Source: Candidatus Bathyarchaeota archaeon
GTDB lineage: Archaea; Thermoproteota; Bathyarchaeia; TCS64
Direction of reading: 5' to 3'
DNA length: 6,261 nucleotides
Assembly (NCBI GenBank): GCA_016867505.1
Contig: VGJH01000075.1
Span: 1-6,261 of the forward strand
A program made the translations under genes and the position numbers. Of this stretch, positions 1-5,778 are shown in pieces. Below the pieces are notes generated by a model. That model was not told the DNA's origin and searched no databases. It saw nothing but the letters and a program-made list of their open reading frames with translations. Positions within the stretch are counted from its first letter, which is position 1. The number at the start of each line of letters is the position of its first letter.

Positions 1-1965
1 AACATCAATACCATGTTTAGTACTTAATGCAACCCTAATTATACCAACACCCACAACTTTTGTAATCGAGTTTGAATCTAAAATAATTACTTCTGATGGA
101 TCACATGTATATTGCTCATATGAAGGAGCTTCACCTGGTGGGCTCACATTCACAAGTTTATCTGGTAAATAATTTCTGCCATCATATTCTTGAAGCCTTG
201 AAAACTCAATATCATCAAGAATGCCACTAATTTTCAAGGTAATTGAAAATATAGTAATATCATCATTGATTTTTGCAGAGAGCGCCTCTTTCATTGATAA
301 AGGAATCGCAATTTCACCAGATTTTGGTAAATTTCCTTCAATCAAAACTTTTTCAAAATTAATAATGTCTGATTCTAAAGTCGAATTTATGGCAATTATA
401 CCCATTATTGGCACTTTTTGTATGTCTTTAACTATAGTTGTCATTTGCCTTCTTGGTAACTGGCTTGAATACTTTATAGAAATAGTGTCTATGCTCTGAA
501 GTTTTTGTAACCAAGCTAATTCAACATCACTTAGTAACATAAAATCAGGATTTTTTTCACTCCATGATCCAGTCCTAATTACCACTCCTGTTCCAGGAGC
601 TGCTCCTCTAAAATTTAGTGAAGAAATTATACCATATTCTTCTGAGAGAGAGGTTAATGTTACAAAACTCATAACAAGTAATGTGATTGAAAGCAAAGTG
701 AAAAAAAATCTCGTTCGGCGCCTTCTTAAAGTTCTTTTAGCTATAGAAAAAATGGGTATAAGGACTTTACTCGTTCTTACATTATCTTCATTTGTTGTGT
801 AACCAATTAATTTTGGTATAATATTAGCTAGTAAAGTGAATACAATAATTGATGCTATTGCAGTTTGTAAATAATTCATAGAAGGAATAATTTGACTACC
901 GGGATAAACAATATAAATTATGTACGATGCTATTGAATAAAATATAACACTTAAAATGAAGCTGACTGTCTTATTTTCAACAATTAAAAATCCAGCTACA
1001 ACAGCTGATAAGGCCAGAAAACCGAGAATTATATAAACACTCGAAATCGCATCTAAGCGCAAGGTTTCAAATGTTGCAGATACTTGTCTAATTTGTATAA
1101 AACCCTTTTTAAGGACATCATACGAAGAATCAAAAATATTTTCTTTAATTGATACTTTCGCTTCCTCAATCCGTGTAGTTGCAGTAAGAATATCTCTTTT
1201 TTCTTTAGCTAAATAAAATCCCAGCTTCTCCATATTATTCAAATTTATTTTCAAATTTTCTAAAAATTTATCAACAAACTCAACATTATATTTCACTGAT
1301 TCTTGAGTTACGCTAATTAATCGTTTTTCACCTTGAATTAAGGTGCCTTCAATTTCCATGAAAAAAATTTTGTTAGCAAGCATGTTACCAATAATAATTG
1401 AAGAAGAAGCCATTATTTTGGAGTAATTTAATGGCAGTATGATTTCATTTTGTGAAAACACATTTACAGGATTTGAGTATGAAGCTTTTTTTGTATATGA
1501 TAATGTGAAGCCTGAGAGAGTGACTATTGAATTTTTATTATCAACAACATAATACGTTGTAGATGTTGGTAGGTTTTCAGTCTCAACAAATTGAATATCC
1601 CCTTCAGGAACCAGGGAACATGCTGGAATTAATTTAATTGATATTTCTTTTTCATTTAATTCATTAATAGAAATTATTGTTGGTACAAAATCCCAACCAA
1701 GGGATGACTTGTTGTCATATGTAATGACGATTTGCTTAAACCCGTCTTCAGGTTGAATAGCGAATTTGCCATCATCACCAGTATAAACTGTTTTTCCTAG
1801 CAGTAATCCATTTAACGATGAGATTTGAGCTCCTTTTAGAGGTACTCCTTTTTCATCTAATACAATTCCATTTATGCTTGAATCAGCGAAAGCATTTGGC
1901 ATAAACTGAACTAATAATAATATTAAAATCAACCCAATGTAGTTTTTCTTATGCCAAACTTTCAC
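1..1965 (-). CDS. FtsX/MacB-type ABC transporter permease with secreted N-terminal carboxypeptidase-regulatory-like domain (partial, 3' end outside window)
   Basis: An uninterrupted minus-strand frame of 655 codons runs off the left edge. The GTG at 1965 is the likely start: a TAA lies two codons upstream and AGGGA (1972-1976) sits 6 nt before it. Residues 1-27 look like a signal peptide (KK, a hydrophobic run, then NAFA before DSS). Residues 30-98 resemble a carboxypeptidase-regulatory-like beta-sandwich (GIVLDEKGVPLKGAQIS, then TGDDGKFAI). Residues 99-215 are extracellular and unrecognised; 218-300 look helical. Likely membrane helices are 306-328, 334-354, 363-384 and 420-440; the basic KRTLRRRRTR stretch before the last is typical of FtsX permeases. 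Residues 441-655 resemble a MacB-like extracellular domain. The topology is consistent: exported front, basic loop in the cytoplasm, MacB-like part outside. The remaining FtsX helices and any ATPase partner would lie to the left. The substrate cannot be told. Family call fairly sure, role unknown. Confidence 0.8.
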   Translation of the reverse strand, partial: MKVWHKKNYIGLILILLLVQFMPNAFADSSINGIVLDEKGVPLKGAQISSLNGLLLGKTVYTGDDGKFAIQPEDGFKQIVITYDNKSSLGWDFVPTIISINELNEKEISIKLIPACSLVPEGDIQFVETENLPTSTTYYVVDNKNSIVTLSGFTLSYTKKASYSNPVNVFSQNEIILPLNYSKIMASSSIIIGNMLANKIFFMEIEGTLIQGEKRLISVTQESVKYNVEFVDKFLENLKINLNNMEKLGFYLAKEKRDILTATTRIEEAKVSIKENIFDSSYDVLKKGFIQIRQVSATFETLRLDAISSVYIILGFLALSAVVAGFLIVENKTVSFILSVIFYSIASYIIYIVYPGSQIIPSMNYLQTAIASIIVFTLLANIIPKLIGYTTNEDNVRTSKVLIPIFSIAKRTLRRRRTRFFFTLLSITLLVMSFVTLTSLSEEYGIISSLNFRGAAPGTGVVIRTGSWSEKNPDFMLLSDVELAWLQKLQSIDTISIKYSSQLPRRQMTTIVKDIQKVPIMGIIAINSTLESDIINFEKVLIEGNLPKSGEIAIPLSMKEALSAKINDDITIFSITLKISGILDDIEFSRLQEYDGRNYLPDKLVNVSPPGEAPSYEQYTCDPSEVIILDSNSITKVVGVGIIRVALSTKHGIDV

Positions 1966-1971
1966 AACTTA

Positions 1972-1976
1972 TCCCT
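1972..1976 (-). promoter_or_regulatory. Probable ribosome binding site of the permease gene
   Basis: AGGGA on the minus strand lies 6 nt upstream of the GTG at 1965. With the in-frame TAA at 1969-1971 it fixes the start, since no other start codon fits between the stop and this GTG. Confidence 0.45.
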
Positions 1977-2030
1977 ACTTAATCCTTAGATCAGCGTTCA
2001 CCTGAATTCTTAATTTATCATCTCTTATCA

Positions 2031-2042
2031 CATAAAAAGGTT
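2031..2042 (-). promoter_or_regulatory. Putative BRE/TATA promoter of the permease gene
   Basis: The minus strand reads AACCTTTTTATG, identical over 12 bases to the plus-strand sequence at 4371-4382 ahead of EF-1A. A box centred near 2036 would place transcription start around 2010, giving a leader of about 45 nt that includes the AGGGA site. Position and T/A content fit an archaeal box A; this is inferred from sequence only. Confidence 0.4.
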
Positions 2043-2056
2043 AAACCCTGAAACAC

Positions 2057-2084
2057 AATTAAGATACATTAAACTTAATTTTTT
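2057..2084 (+). repeat. AT-rich inverted repeat followed by a T tract
   Basis: AATTAAG (2057-2063) and CTTAATT (2074-2080) are perfect inverted copies separated by 10 nt, and a run of six T covers 2079-2084. No plus-strand gene ends just before it, so a terminator role is unclear; it could be an operator in the divergent spacer or chance in AT-rich sequence. Confidence 0.3.
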
Positions 2085-2130
2085 AAATAAAATAAAAAAA
2101 TATAAATTATCTTTTAATCCACATAGGGTA

Positions 2131-2140
2131 TTTTTATATT
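2131..2140 (+). promoter_or_regulatory. Putative TATA box of the UbiA gene
   Basis: TTTTTATATT is centred about 23 nt before the ATG at 2159. At usual archaeal TATA-to-start spacing, transcription would begin at or next to this ATG, which fits the lack of a Shine-Dalgarno sequence and suggests a leaderless message. Confidence 0.4.
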
Positions 2141-2158
2141 ATAAGTAAGCTGTTTAAA

Positions 2159-3031
2159 ATGAATACTGGTCGTTTATTTATGATATTATCAAGATTGTTG
2201 GGATTTTTTAAGATAATTAGACCAATTAATTCCATTATGTTAGGTTTAGCAATTTTAGTTGGTATATTAATCTCGTCGAAAAATATTTTTAGCATATCAT
2301 TTTCAAATTTCTTCTTTGCTTTTTTTTCAGGATTTGCATTAACAGGTAGTGCCATGGTTATAAATGATTATTTTGATCTCGACATCGATTTAATTAATGA
2401 GCCAAATAGACCTTTACCAAGTGGATTGATAAAACCCAAAGAAGCATTAATTTACTCAATTGTATTGAGCATCCTTGGGCTTATCTCCTCGTTTTTTAAT
2501 GGTCTTAATACATTAATTATTGCTTCCATAGCTTGGGTAATAATGATGCTTTATTCATCAATAGGTAAAAGAATGGGGTTTATCGGAAATATTATGGTAA
2601 GTTTCTGTATAGCACTTCCATTCATTTATGGAGGTGTTTTAGTATCTAACCTTACACCGTCTCTACTCTTCAGTTTACTAGCATTCTTATCTAATACGGG
2701 GCGAGAAATTACTAAAGGGATAGTTGATGTTGAGGGTGATAAAAAACAAGGAATTCGAACAATTGCTGTATTATATGGAGTAAAAAATGCTGTAAATTTA
2801 TCAATTTTACTGTATCTATCTGCAGTAATTTCATCGTTGTTACCTATTCTATTAAAATATGTTACCTTTTGGTATATTCCATTTGTTCTATTCACCGATT
2901 TAGGCTTAATTTATATTTCAATCAAATTATACAAAGATAATAGTAGAGAAAATAGTCGAAAAATGAAAAATTTAGTCCTGTTCTGTATGCTTTCAGGCTT
3001 GATAGGCTTCGCTTTGGGTAGTATATTATAA
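2159..3031 (+). CDS. ubiA: UbiA-family prenyltransferase, probable digeranylgeranylglyceryl phosphate synthase
   Basis: This 290-residue integral membrane protein probably attaches the second geranylgeranyl chain to 3-O-geranylgeranylglyceryl phosphate, the second ether-bond step of archaeal membrane lipid synthesis. The first Asp-rich motif is NDYFDLDID (69-77), followed by INEPNRPLPSG (79-89), a typical archaeal form. The second motif is DVEGD (190-194), preceded by GREITKG (181-187) and followed by GIRTIAVLYG. These would bind Mg2+ and the prenyl diphosphate. About eight or nine hydrophobic helices are visible, and the length is normal for the family. The ATG at 2159 has no clear Shine-Dalgarno; Met8 (2180) is an alternative start. 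The gene ends 16 nt from the convergent uS7 gene. UbiA membership is very sure. The substrate is inferred from the archaeal motif style; another polyprenyl acceptor, such as a quinone or heme precursor, is less likely. Confidence 0.88.
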   Translation: MNTGRLFMILSRLLGFFKIIRPINSIMLGLAILVGILISSKNIFSISFSNFFFAFFSGFALTGSAMVINDYFDLDIDLINEPNRPLPSGLIKPKEALIYSIVLSILGLISSFFNGLNTLIIASIAWVIMMLYSSIGKRMGFIGNIMVSFCIALPFIYGGVLVSNLTPSLLFSLLAFLSNTGREITKGIVDVEGDKKQGIRTIAVLYGVKNAVNLSILLYLSAVISSLLPILLKYVTFWYIPFVLFTDLGLIYISIKLYKDNSRENSRKMKNLVLFCMLSGLIGFALGSIL

Positions 3032-3036
3032 AAAAA
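3030..3036 (-). terminator. T-tract terminator after uS7
   Basis: On the minus strand a run of seven T begins 11 nt after the uS7 stop codon, a usual form for an archaeal intrinsic terminator. It overlaps the UbiA stop codon, so the two convergent genes share the junction. The plus strand offers only four T (3037-3040), so UbiA transcripts may read into antisense uS7. Confidence 0.45.
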
Positions 3037-3047
3037 TTTTATGAAAA

Positions 3048-3659
3048 CTATCTTGATGCTAGAGCTACTCTTTCAATTTCACGTTTACGTCTAATGGCAA
3101 AATTGTTGCCATCATTGTTTGCTGCTCCAATTATTTGATCAGCAACAATTTCTTCTAAAGTTCGACGATTACCAAATGTTTGCTCTTTTATTCCTCTGAT
3201 TAGGAATCGGAATGCTAAATCGATTCTCCTCTGAGGTGCAATATCAACAGCTAATCTATAGACAACTCCACCATAACCAATTCTTGTTGTATCCTCATTA
3301 GGGGCTGAGTTCTCAATTGCTCTAACTAAAACCTCTATTGGATTTCGACCAGCTTTAAGACTAATTATTTTGAAAGCGGTTCTTACAACATTTGTTATTC
3401 TCGATTTGTCTCCACCACTGCTTCCTGGCTTCATTAAACCATTAACTAATCTCTCAACAATATTCATCTCAGATTTCTGGAATTTATGTGCTTCATGGCG
3501 ACCACCAGAATGAGGCACACGAATTGGTTTAATGTTGAGATATCTCTTTAAGCCAGCATCTCTTATCTCGATGTTGTCGTAAGTCCATTCCCCAAATAAC
3601 TTAATTCCTTTGCTACCACTTTCGACTATTGCTTCTTGTTGCTGTTGTTCTTCGCTCAC
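3048..3659 (-). CDS. rps7: 30S ribosomal protein uS7 (archaeal/eukaryotic type)
   Basis: uS7 is a primary 16S rRNA-binding protein that organises the 30S head near the E site. The 203-residue product matches the archaeal family: GEWTYDNIEIRDAGLKRY (23-40), IRVPHSGGRHEAHKF (46-60), NPIEVLVRAIENSAP (106-120), then TTRIGYGGVVYRLAVDIAPQRR, ending in the characteristic RKREIERVALASR. The N terminus is a short acidic, Gln-rich tail (EEQQQQE). The start is the GTG at 3659; no in-frame ATG is seen upstream. An ATG-ACC-AAG-TGA triplet ORF (3656-3667) overlaps this GTG by its TGA, which may couple translation. The gene lies 157 nt downstream of uS12 on the same strand. The EF-2 gene that often follows uS7 in archaea is absent; UbiA runs toward it instead. 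Identification very sure, exact start fairly sure. Confidence 0.95.
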   Translation of the reverse strand: MSEEQQQQEAIVESGSKGIKLFGEWTYDNIEIRDAGLKRYLNIKPIRVPHSGGRHEAHKFQKSEMNIVERLVNGLMKPGSSGGDKSRITNVVRTAFKIISLKAGRNPIEVLVRAIENSAPNEDTTRIGYGGVVYRLAVDIAPQRRIDLAFRFLIRGIKEQTFGNRRTLEEIVADQIIGAANNDGNNFAIRRKREIERVALASR

Positions 3660-3667
3660 TTGGTCAT
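3656..3667 (-). promoter_or_regulatory. Possible 3-codon upstream ORF coupled to the uS7 start
   Basis: The minus strand reads ATG ACC AAG TGA, and the TGA overlaps the uS7 GTG in a GTGA arrangement. The GGGG at 3672-3675 lies 4 nt before this ATG but 12 nt before the GTG, so ribosomes may bind for the ATG and reinitiate at the GTG. Seen directly in sequence; function is inferred. Confidence 0.35.
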
Positions 3668-3671
3668 TTCG

Positions 3672-3690
3672 CCCCGAATTGCAGAAGGGG
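3672..3690 (-). promoter_or_regulatory. Possible hairpin covering the uS7 Shine-Dalgarno-like GGGG
   Basis: In the uS7 message, CCCC (3687-3690) can pair with GGGG (3672-3675) across an 11-nt loop. The GGGG is the only SD-like element before the uS7 start, so pairing would hide it. The stem is just four GC pairs with a possible flanking G-U pair, so it is weak by itself. Position is suggestive because uS7 is the known autoregulator of the bacterial str operon. Confidence 0.3.
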
Positions 3691-3789
3691 TAACTAGGTA
3701 CAGGAATAAAAGTCTTTTCAAATAATGTTTATTTTTTTTAAATATGAATGCTTTTAAAATCTCTAAAAATTAAGTTTTAATGTTATGTA

Positions 3790-3799
3790 GTATAAAAAT
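3790..3799 (-). promoter_or_regulatory. Putative TATA box for uS7
   Basis: ATTTTTATAC on the minus strand lies about 130 nt before the uS7 start and would give a leader of roughly 110 nt. A second candidate, ACTTTTATTC around 3702-3713, would give a leader of only about 20-25 nt. Either would make uS7 partly independent of uS12. Such T/A strings are common in this AT-rich spacer, so confidence is low. Confidence 0.25.
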
Positions 3800-3816
3800 A
3801 GTAAATAATAATTTAA

Positions 3817-4257
3817 TTACCTTGCAGGTTTCTGGATTTTACCAATTACTAACAGTTTTAATGGCACACCATTAACGGAACTTACTTTATAACGTACTCC
3901 AGGAATGTCACCCATAGAACGGCTACGAGGACCACTGATTCCTTCAATAGTTACCTCATCATGTTCATCAACAAAATTCAGAGCACCATCTCCAGGCAAG
4001 AAAGCTGTCGCTAACCGACCATTTTTGATAATCTGTATACGAACACATTTACGTATAGCTGAGTTAGGTTGCTTGGACTCGACTCCGACTTTTTGTAAAA
4101 CAATACCTCTGCCTAAAGGAGCTCCTTGTAAAAGATCTTTTTTCTCAGCTTGGCGCTTTCTACGAAGGACATAATCCTTGCTTTTGTACCGCATAGCTTT
4201 ACGATTATTTTTTAGCCTACGGCCCGCGTATAATCCGTTCGTCAAATGATTCTCCAC
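3817..4257 (-). CDS. rps12: 30S ribosomal protein uS12 (archaeal/eukaryotic type)
   Basis: uS12 sits at the decoding centre and interface of the 30S subunit and controls tRNA selection accuracy. The 146-residue sequence is clearly archaeal: [18 protein letters not shown] (8-25), [16 protein letters not shown] (45-60), the universal loop KQPNSAIRK (62-70), [16 protein letters not shown] (87-102) and [11 protein letters not shown] (114-124), the second conserved decoding-site loop. Length is normal. The start given is the GTG at 4257, with GTTTAAAC about 24 nt upstream suggesting a nearly leaderless message. The TTG at 4245 (residue 5) is a real alternative, because GGAG lies 6 nt before it and the protein would then begin MTNGLYAGR, close to the family N terminus. 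It heads the leftward uS12-uS7 unit and diverges from EF-1A. Identification very sure. Confidence 0.95.
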   Translation of the reverse strand: MENHLTNGLYAGRRLKNNRKAMRYKSKDYVLRRKRQAEKKDLLQGAPLGRGIVLQKVGVESKQPNSAIRKCVRIQIIKNGRLATAFLPGDGALNFVDEHDEVTIEGISGPRSRSMGDIPGVRYKVSSVNGVPLKLLVIGKIQKPAR

Positions 4258-4277
4258 CTACCGGTGAAGGCTGGTGT

Positions 4278-4285
4278 GTTTAAAC
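4278..4285 (-). promoter_or_regulatory. Putative promoter box of uS12
   Basis: The palindrome GTTTAAAC is centred about 24 nt from the GTG at 4257, so transcription would begin near that codon. A farther candidate is the CTTATAAAAAAAG string on the minus strand at 4350-4362, which faces both ways. Which one is used cannot be decided from sequence. Confidence 0.3.
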
Positions 4286-4350
4286 TTTACGCATTTAATT
4301 GGGATAAGTAGTTTACTTTAATACAAAAAGAATGCCTATTAATAGATACT

Positions 4351-4382
4351 TTTTTTATAAGAACAAACCGAACCTTTTTATG
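4351..4382 (+). promoter_or_regulatory. Putative tandem TATA boxes of the EF-1A gene
   Basis: TTTTTTATAAG (4351-4361) and AACCTTTTTATG (4371-4382) are two box-A-like strings. The first predicts a start near 4381 and a leader of about 39 nt that includes the hairpin at 4387-4405. The second predicts a start near 4403 and a leader of about 17 nt that keeps only the ribosome binding site. The second is identical over 12 bases to the box ahead of the permease gene (2031-2042, minus). Confidence 0.45.
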
Positions 4383-4386
4383 CTTC

Positions 4387-4405
4387 ACACTGATGTCAAC
4401 AGTGT
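4387..4405 (+). repeat. Perfect 6-bp inverted repeat just before the EF-1A ribosome binding site
   Basis: ACACTG (4387-4392) and CAGTGT (4400-4405) pair perfectly around a 7-nt loop and abut the AGGAG site that begins at 4406. Depending on the transcription start it is either a leader RNA hairpin or a DNA palindrome across the start site. Confidence 0.45.
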
Positions 4406-4410
4406 AGGAG
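4406..4410 (+). promoter_or_regulatory. Ribosome binding site of EF-1A
   Basis: AGGAG lies 9 nt before the ATG at 4420 and is the strongest Shine-Dalgarno sequence in the central cluster. It supports this start, which also gives the expected short N terminus before the first beta strand. Confidence 0.65.
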
Positions 4411-4419
4411 ATTAGAGAA

Positions 4420-5715
4420 ATGAGTGGAAAAGTTAAACCACACATTAATTTGATAATTATTGGTCATGTCGACCACGGTAAGAGTACAAGCATTGGACAT
4501 TTGTTCTACGACGCTGGTGCTATCGATGAGAAATATGCTAAGGACATGGAGGCTGAATCCAAAGCCATGGGTAAGGAGTCCTTTAAATACGCATGGCTCC
4601 TTGACCGTCTCAAAGAAGAACGTGAGCGTGGTATCACAATTGACCTTGCATTCTATAAATTAGAGACCCAGAAAAACTTCTTCACCGTCATAGATAGCCC
4701 TGGACACCGCGACTTCGTTAAAAACATGGTCACTGGTGCTAGCCAAGCTGACGGTGCTATCTTACTCATATCTGCTAAAAAAGGTGAGTACGAAGCTGGA
4801 ACAAACCCTGGTGGTCAAACAAGAGAGCATGCTTTCTTAGCAAAGACTCTTGGAGTTAACCAGATTGTTGTTGCAGTAAATAAGATGGATGATCAAAGCG
4901 TAAACTGGTCTGAACAAAGATATCTTGAAGTTAAGGATGGCGTTAGCCGCTTACTCCAGATGGTTGGATATGATGTAAGTAAAGTCGTATTCGTACCAAC
5001 AAGTGGTTGGGGTGGCGATAACCTAGTTAAAAGAAGCACAAACATGCTTTGGTATAAGGGACAGACACTATTAGAAGCACTTGATACATTCATAATGCCT
5101 GCTAAACCAACTGATAAACCCTTGAGAATCCCCGTTCAAGAAGTTTACACTATTCGTGGTGTTGGTACAACACCTGTTGGAAAGGTTGAAACTGGTGTAC
5201 TAAAGATAAATGATGAGATTATCTTCATGCCTAGTGGTGAACGTGGCAAAGTAAACAGCATTGAAACACATTACACAAGGCTGGAACAAGCTGGTCCAGG
5301 AGACAACATTGGATTTAACGTTAAGGGCCCCAGTAGAGACAAACTCAAACGAGGAGAAGTTGCAGGACACCCAAATAACCTACCAAAAGTAGCAAAAGCT
5401 TTCAAAGGCAGGATCTTCATAATTCATCATCCAACAGCAATAGGTCAAGGATATACTCCTGTACTACACATACACACAGCCCAAATTGCAGTTAAATTTG
5501 ATGTGCTTGAAACAAAATTAGATGCAAGAAGTGGACAAGTAGTAGAACAGAATCCTAGCTTCCTAAGAACTGGAGAAGCAGCTGTAGTACGCTTCATACC
5601 TCTACAACCAATCTCTATCGAGACTTTCAAAGATTTCCCACAGCTTGGTAGGTTTGCTCTAAGAGACATGGGTACAACCATTGCTGCTGGCGTTGTTCTA
5701 GAGATAGAGAGTTAA
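4420..5715 (+). CDS. tuf: Translation elongation factor EF-1A (EF-Tu, archaeal/eukaryotic type)
   Basis: This cytoplasmic GTPase delivers aminoacyl-tRNA to the ribosomal A site. The 431-residue product is full length. The GTPase domain shows G1 GHVDHGKS (15-22), G2 RGITID with Thr73, G3 DSPGH (92-96), G4 NKMD (154-157) and G5 TSGW (194-197) followed by GGDNL. KEERERGITID and GQTREHAFLAKTLGV are highly conserved. Domain 2 starts near 235 (LRIPVQEVYTIRGVGTTPVGKVETG) and domain 3 near 325, with RTGEAAVVRF (383-392) and GRFALRDMG (410-418). No key residue is missing. TSGWGGDNL and STNMLWYKG recall eukaryotic EF-1A, which suits an Asgard archaeon. Arginine codons are CGT/CGC up to residue 97 but mostly AGA/AGG after 280. 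uS10 follows 63 nt downstream, the usual archaeal order, with a T tract between. Identification certain. Confidence 0.98.
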   Translation: MSGKVKPHINLIIIGHVDHGKSTSIGHLFYDAGAIDEKYAKDMEAESKAMGKESFKYAWLLDRLKEERERGITIDLAFYKLETQKNFFTVIDSPGHRDFVKNMVTGASQADGAILLISAKKGEYEAGTNPGGQTREHAFLAKTLGVNQIVVAVNKMDDQSVNWSEQRYLEVKDGVSRLLQMVGYDVSKVVFVPTSGWGGDNLVKRSTNMLWYKGQTLLEALDTFIMPAKPTDKPLRIPVQEVYTIRGVGTTPVGKVETGVLKINDEIIFMPSGERGKVNSIETHYTRLEQAGPGDNIGFNVKGPSRDKLKRGEVAGHPNNLPKVAKAFKGRIFIIHHPTAIGQGYTPVLHIHTAQIAVKFDVLETKLDARSGQVVEQNPSFLRTGEAAVVRFIPLQPISIETFKDFPQLGRFALRDMGTTIAAGVVLEIES

Positions 5716-5726
5716 ATCATAACCTC

Positions 5727-5733
5727 TTTTTTT
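5727..5733 (+). terminator. T tract between EF-1A and uS10, possible partial terminator
   Basis: Seven T in a row lie 11 nt after the EF-1A stop codon. In archaea such a tract can end transcription without a stem, so some transcripts may stop here before uS10. Since the two genes normally share an operon, partial termination is the more likely reading. Confidence 0.35.
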
Positions 5734-5767
5734 CGATAGGTTTAAGTTCTTAGTTGTCTGACAAATC

Positions 5768-5772
5768 GGGGA
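5768..5772 (+). promoter_or_regulatory. Shine-Dalgarno-like site of uS10
   Basis: GGGGA lies 6 nt before the ATG at 5779. It is preceded by TTTAAG (5741-5746), which could serve as a TATA box for a separate uS10 promoter starting near 5769. The TCGGGG context resembles the TTCGGGG before uS7. Confidence 0.4.
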
Positions 5773-5778
5773 ACAATC

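Larger units (their letters stand above)
1966..2158. other. AT-rich divergent intergenic region between permease and UbiA genes
   Basis: This 193-nt spacer separates two genes that point away from each other, so it should hold both promoters. A TATA-like box for the permease is seen at 2031-2042 on the minus strand and one for the prenyltransferase at 2131-2140 on the plus strand. A 7-bp inverted repeat followed by six T lies at 2057-2084. I see no RNA gene or small ORF of substance here. Confidence 0.6.
3660..3816 (-). other. uS12-uS7 intergenic region
   Basis: These 157 nt are AT-rich and long for two ribosomal genes of one operon. On the minus strand they hold TATA-like boxes at 3790-3799 and 3702-3713 and a CCCC/GGGG pair just before the uS7 start. 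They therefore could contain a separate uS7 promoter and a leader control element. No ORF or RNA gene was recognised. Confidence 0.5.
4258..4419. other. Divergent promoter region between uS12 and EF-1A
   Basis: This 162-nt spacer drives two highly expressed translation units in opposite directions. It contains two TATA-like boxes toward EF-1A (4351-4361 and 4371-4382), a palindromic GTTTAAAC (4278-4285) toward uS12, a 6-bp hairpin (4387-4405) and the EF-1A ribosome binding site. On the uS12 side a small CACC/GGTG inverted repeat (4255-4266) includes the GTG start. Confidence 0.6.

Noticed and set aside
221..499. Plus-strand open frame of 92 codons
   Set aside because: It lies wholly inside the minus-strand permease gene, which reads through 655 codons with clear domain structure; the plus-strand product shows no family motif.
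1966..2158. tRNA, C/D-box RNA or riboswitch in the spacers (also 3660-3816 and 4258-4419)
   Set aside because: No cloverleaf arms, no paired C and D boxes with guide spacing, and no known riboswitch core were seen; the spacers are mostly A/T runs.
2134..2355. Minus-strand open frame opposite the UbiA N terminus
   Set aside because: It overlaps the UbiA membrane region antisense and has a Lys/Asn-rich composition expected by chance from AT-rich sequence.
3656..3667. Frameshift or sequencing error making the ATG at 3667 the true uS7 start
   Set aside because: The region after the GTG is already in frame with complete uS7, and the N-terminal tail is not conserved, so no lost residues demand a frameshift. 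A mini-ORF is the simpler reading, though one extra base cannot be excluded.
3905..4174. Plus-strand open frame of 89 codons opposite uS12
   Set aside because: It is a shadow of the highly conserved uS12 coding sequence and resembles no protein I recognise.
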